Below, one piece after another: positions 62,187 to 64,000 of a stretch of DNA of 64,000 nt (position 1 is the first letter of the stretch; every line of letters starts with the position of its first letter). A program made the position numbers and the translations under genes. The DNA comes from Halanaerobiales bacterium (GTDB taxonomy: Bacteria; Bacillota; Halanaerobiia; Halanaerobiales; Halanaerobiaceae): the NCBI GenBank assembly GCA_016278485.1, contig JADQBT010000020.1, positions 25,184 through 89,183 of the forward strand, in the 5' to 3' direction. The notes under the pieces were generated by a model. The model saw only the letters and a program-made list of their open reading frames with translations, had not been told where the DNA came from and ran no database searches.

Positions 62187-62867
62187 TTAACTGCTTTTTT
62201 TTATCATAGTTAAAAATCTCTTGATATCTTTTTTTAAACTTAAATATGCCTTATCTAGATTTTTGATTAATAAAGAAATTTTTTCTGGATCATAGTGATA
62301 AGCATATACATTACGTACAACATGGCGAAACCCTCTATAATCATCAAGCGAATTTTTCGATTTATCGCTTATTACAGCCGGTCTTACTTCCTCAATATTT
62401 AAGGTCATCTGTTCTAACAATTCCTGATGCCAGGCATCACTCTGAGGAATATTTTCATCGATTTCTCTGCCTATTAATAAAAATATTTTTTCTAGACCAG
62501 AATAAAAGCTATGCAGATTTAATGCTACACTATCTAGATACAATTCATCATTTTCATTTTTGTATTTTTCCCAGCCATTTTTTATTCTCTGTATTAGTTT
62601 TTCGATTTCTATTAAGTCTTTATCTATCCACTTCCCATAAGCTCTATAGAATAATTGATCTGAAATACCTGTAACAGCCAGATCAATATCAGATGAAAGA
62701 CCAAACCTTTCTTTTTCTAAAACTGAACCAAAAAGTATCACCTTATCTGCCTGGAAATCATCTTTCAAAAAGACTGCCATTTTTTTGGCTTCTTCCAGGG
62801 CCAGCTTGCGCCTTTTTTCAATTTCTTTTTTATTTTTTTCTTTAAATAAAAGTGGGTATTTACTCAT
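62187..62867 (-). CDS. MNT-HEPN fusion protein
   Basis: This protein is about 226 aa. Residues 1-85 are an MNT nucleotidyltransferase half-domain with the catalytic GSVLEKERFGLSSDIDLAV. From about residue 90 the sequence becomes a HepT-like HEPN domain (DELYLDSVALNLHSFYSGLE, then LLEQMTLNIEEVRPAVISDK, RGFRHVVRNVYAYHYDPE) with the R-x5-H RNase motif. In the usual two-gene system the MNT protein is longer, ending in a VDLVDL-type strand and GxxLY segment. Those are missing here, so a deletion appears to have joined the first half of the antitoxin to the toxin. The ATG at 62867 is preferred to a TTG at 62876. Confidence 0.75.
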   Translation of the reverse strand: MSKYPLLFKEKNKKEIEKRRKLALEEAKKMAVFLKDDFQADKVILFGSVLEKERFGLSSDIDLAVTGISDQLFYRAYGKWIDKDLIEIEKLIQRIKNGWEKYKNENDELYLDSVALNLHSFYSGLEKIFLLIGREIDENIPQSDAWHQELLEQMTLNIEEVRPAVISDKSKNSLDDYRGFRHVVRNVYAYHYDPEKISLLIKNLDKAYLSLKKDIKRFLTMIKKSS

Positions 62868-62997
62868 CTCAACCAACCCTTTTTCAATTGAATTATTTTA
62901 AGAAAAATATTTTGCTCATCAACTTAATCATAAAGATGTACAAACTTGTTTCTAAATTTAGCCATCATTAGCCAGAATTAGATCGTTAATTTATTAA

Positions 62998-63717
62998 TTA
63001 CAAATATAAGTCTAAACTTCTATTTAGTGCTTCAATTGTTAAGTCAACAAATCCACTATAATCACCTGTAATATGAGCTTTATCTAAAGTTTCATAATAT
63101 TTCACTCTATCTTCATTTCTAATAATTATTATTGGATAACCATTTTTCATTAACTCAAAGTTTAATAAAACTCTTGCTGTTCTTCCATTACCATCAATAA
63201 ATGGATGTATTTTGACTAAATCTGTATGTAACACTGCGGCTCTTTCAACTGTATGTAGTTTTTCCCCATCTCTGTTATACCACTCTATTAATTTTCCCAT
63301 TTGTTCTTGAACTCTAATAGGTTCTGGTGGTAAATGTTCAGCTCCACTAATTACAACTTTTTCTTTTCTATACCTTCCAGCGTTTTCATCATCTATTCCT
63401 TTTAAGATTAGATTATGTATATTTTTTATCTGTCGTTCTGATAAACTTTCATTATTCTTTATAATATCTTCCATATATAAAATGGCATCTATATGATTTA
63501 ATACTTCAAGATGTTCTTTTAATGTTTTTCCTCCAATAGTTAGGCCATCTTCTAATACAACCTTTGTTTCTGATAAGGTTAATGTATTTCCTTCAATCGC
63601 ATTTGAATTATATGTCCATTCCAAAAATAATTTTTCCCTTAAGCTTTTCAATGTGTTTTTTGCTAATGGTCTTTTCTTTTCAATTCTATTTTTCTTTTTA
63701 TCAACTATTTCGAACAT
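62998..63717 (-). CDS. Fic-family AMP transferase with N-terminal inhibitory helix
   Basis: This 239-aa protein has the Fic core motif HPFIDGNGRTARVLLN (about residues 170-185), with the full HxFxxGNGRxxR set. The inhibitory motif SNAIEGNT near residue 40 marks a class II Fic protein, whose activity is restrained by its own N-terminal helix. The substrate is another protein, transferring AMP from ATP. The ATG at 63717 follows GGGAGG, and a frame extending to 63738 is rejected. It stands alone beside the MNT-HEPN fusion, in a cluster of toxin-antitoxin-like genes. Confidence 0.9.
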   Translation of the reverse strand: MFEIVDKKKNRIEKKRPLAKNTLKSLREKLFLEWTYNSNAIEGNTLTLSETKVVLEDGLTIGGKTLKEHLEVLNHIDAILYMEDIIKNNESLSERQIKNIHNLILKGIDDENAGRYRKEKVVISGAEHLPPEPIRVQEQMGKLIEWYNRDGEKLHTVERAAVLHTDLVKIHPFIDGNGRTARVLLNFELMKNGYPIIIIRNEDRVKYYETLDKAHITGDYSGFVDLTIEALNRSLDLYL

Positions 63718-63883
63718 AACTATAGCCTCCCTACACAAACTAAGTTAGGTTGCACACCCAATCTATCCAATATTGTACTTGCTTATTTACTTCATCATTT
63801 GTTAATCGCTGCTTTGCCAAAGTTTTTAACTATTTCTTCTCGTACTATGTCTAAAGGGAATTTGATCGTGCGAATGCAAATAA

Positions 63884-63912
63884 GGGGCTATCTCTTTTTT
63901 AGAGATGGCCCC
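63884..63912 (-). terminator. Terminator-like hairpin after the edge gene
   Basis: GGGGC and ATCTCT (63884-63894) pair with AGAGAT and GGCCCC (63901-63912) around a T-rich loop. On the minus strand it follows the stop of the partial gene at 63927, and TTATTT comes after it. Confidence 0.55.
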
Positions 63913-63926
63913 TGTCCAAATCTAAT

Positions 63927-64000
63927 CTAGGTTAAATATTTATTCACTTCATCAATTGAACTTATATCAAAAATATTTTCTGCGAGATTTTCTAATTTAC
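63927..64000 (-). CDS. Partial CDS: C-terminus of a Rpn/DUF4351-like protein
   Basis: The last 24 codons before a TAG at 63927 read KLENLAENIFDISSIDEV followed by NKYL and T. The LExLAExIFDxSSIDEVxxYL pattern is the C-terminal DUF4351-type tail of Rpn/PD-(D/E)XK nuclease family transposase-like proteins. The gene starts beyond the right edge of the window, so nothing more can be said. Confidence 0.5.
   Translation of the reverse strand, partial: KLENLAENIFDISSIDEVNKYLT

Noticed and set aside
63767..63870. Possible broken gene between the Fic gene and the edge hairpin
   Set aside because: Two short frames (FPLDIVREEIVKNFGKAA and LTNDEVNKQVQYWIDWV) look protein-like but no family is recognised and neither has a start.

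Overview
All recognisable protein genes in this 64 kb window lie on the minus strand. The DNA is AT-rich, with strong Shine-Dalgarno sequences and consensus sigma-A promoters. Gene content (carbohydrate fermentation, TTG/GTG starts, a solute-binding protein with an ordinary signal peptide and no lipobox) suggests an anaerobic low-GC firmicute with an outer membrane. My best guess is the order Halanaerobiales (Halanaerobium-like), inferred from general resemblance and not from a marker gene. I saw no rRNA or tRNA genes.

Layout. (1) 1-2.4 kb: two uncharacterised genes and a remnant of an MNT nucleotidyltransferase. (2) 2.4-16.5 kb: a glycoside catabolic regulon that closely parallels the Escherichia coli ycj operon: GH65 kojibiose-type phosphorylase, LacI repressor, YcjR/YcjS/YcjQ-like enzymes of the 3-keto-glycoside route, an ABC importer without its ATPase, GH13_18 glucosylglycerate-type phosphorylase, plus a GT4 glycosyltransferase and a GH4 glycosidase. 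Four copies of one LacI-type operator tie it together. (3) 16.5-39 kb: a defence and mobile-gene island. It holds a two-gene module with a PLD-like protein, an AbiH gene beside a SIR2 gene with a small coupled partner, an AbiE pair whose toxin has collapsed to 43 codons, a reverse transcriptase-nitrilase (DRT1 type), and an HD/YwgA-like/SEC-C module present twice with different genes decayed in each copy. It also holds a BECR-fold nuclease beside a plus-strand structured RNA, and an IS21-family remnant. (4) 39-60.2 kb: one long exopolysaccharide/O-antigen operon, read from rmlB at 60.2 kb down to a 4,6-dehydratase at 39.1 kb. It encodes routes to dTDP-4-acetamido-4,6-dideoxyhexose (probably Fuc4NAc), UDP-L-FucNAc, UDP-GalNAcA and probably UDP-QuiNAc, with five glycosyl or phosphoglycosyl transferases, a Wzx flippase and a Wzy polymerase. 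Two gene fragments sit between wzy and wzx. (5) 60.2-64 kb: a minimal tyrosine recombinase, a heptad-repeat coiled-coil protein, an MNT-HEPN fusion, a Fic protein and the end of a gene that runs off the window.

How it works together. The sugar regulon should import a glucoside or guloside into the cell. YcjQ/R/S-like enzymes would convert D-gulosides to D-glucosides through 3-keto intermediates. GH65 and GH13_18 phosphorylases would then release glucose-1-phosphate, and GH4 would use a similar C3-oxidation chemistry on other glycosides. The polysaccharide operon makes an amino-sugar-rich acidic surface polymer. The island between them is a patchwork of intact and eroded conflict genes. Fragments of its neighbours are scattered through it (a 4,6-dehydratase piece at 16.6 kb, Usp-like pieces at 29.4 and 32.35 kb), showing repeated duplication, deletion and recombination.

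All assignments come from reading motifs and gene order by eye. No searches or alignments were run.
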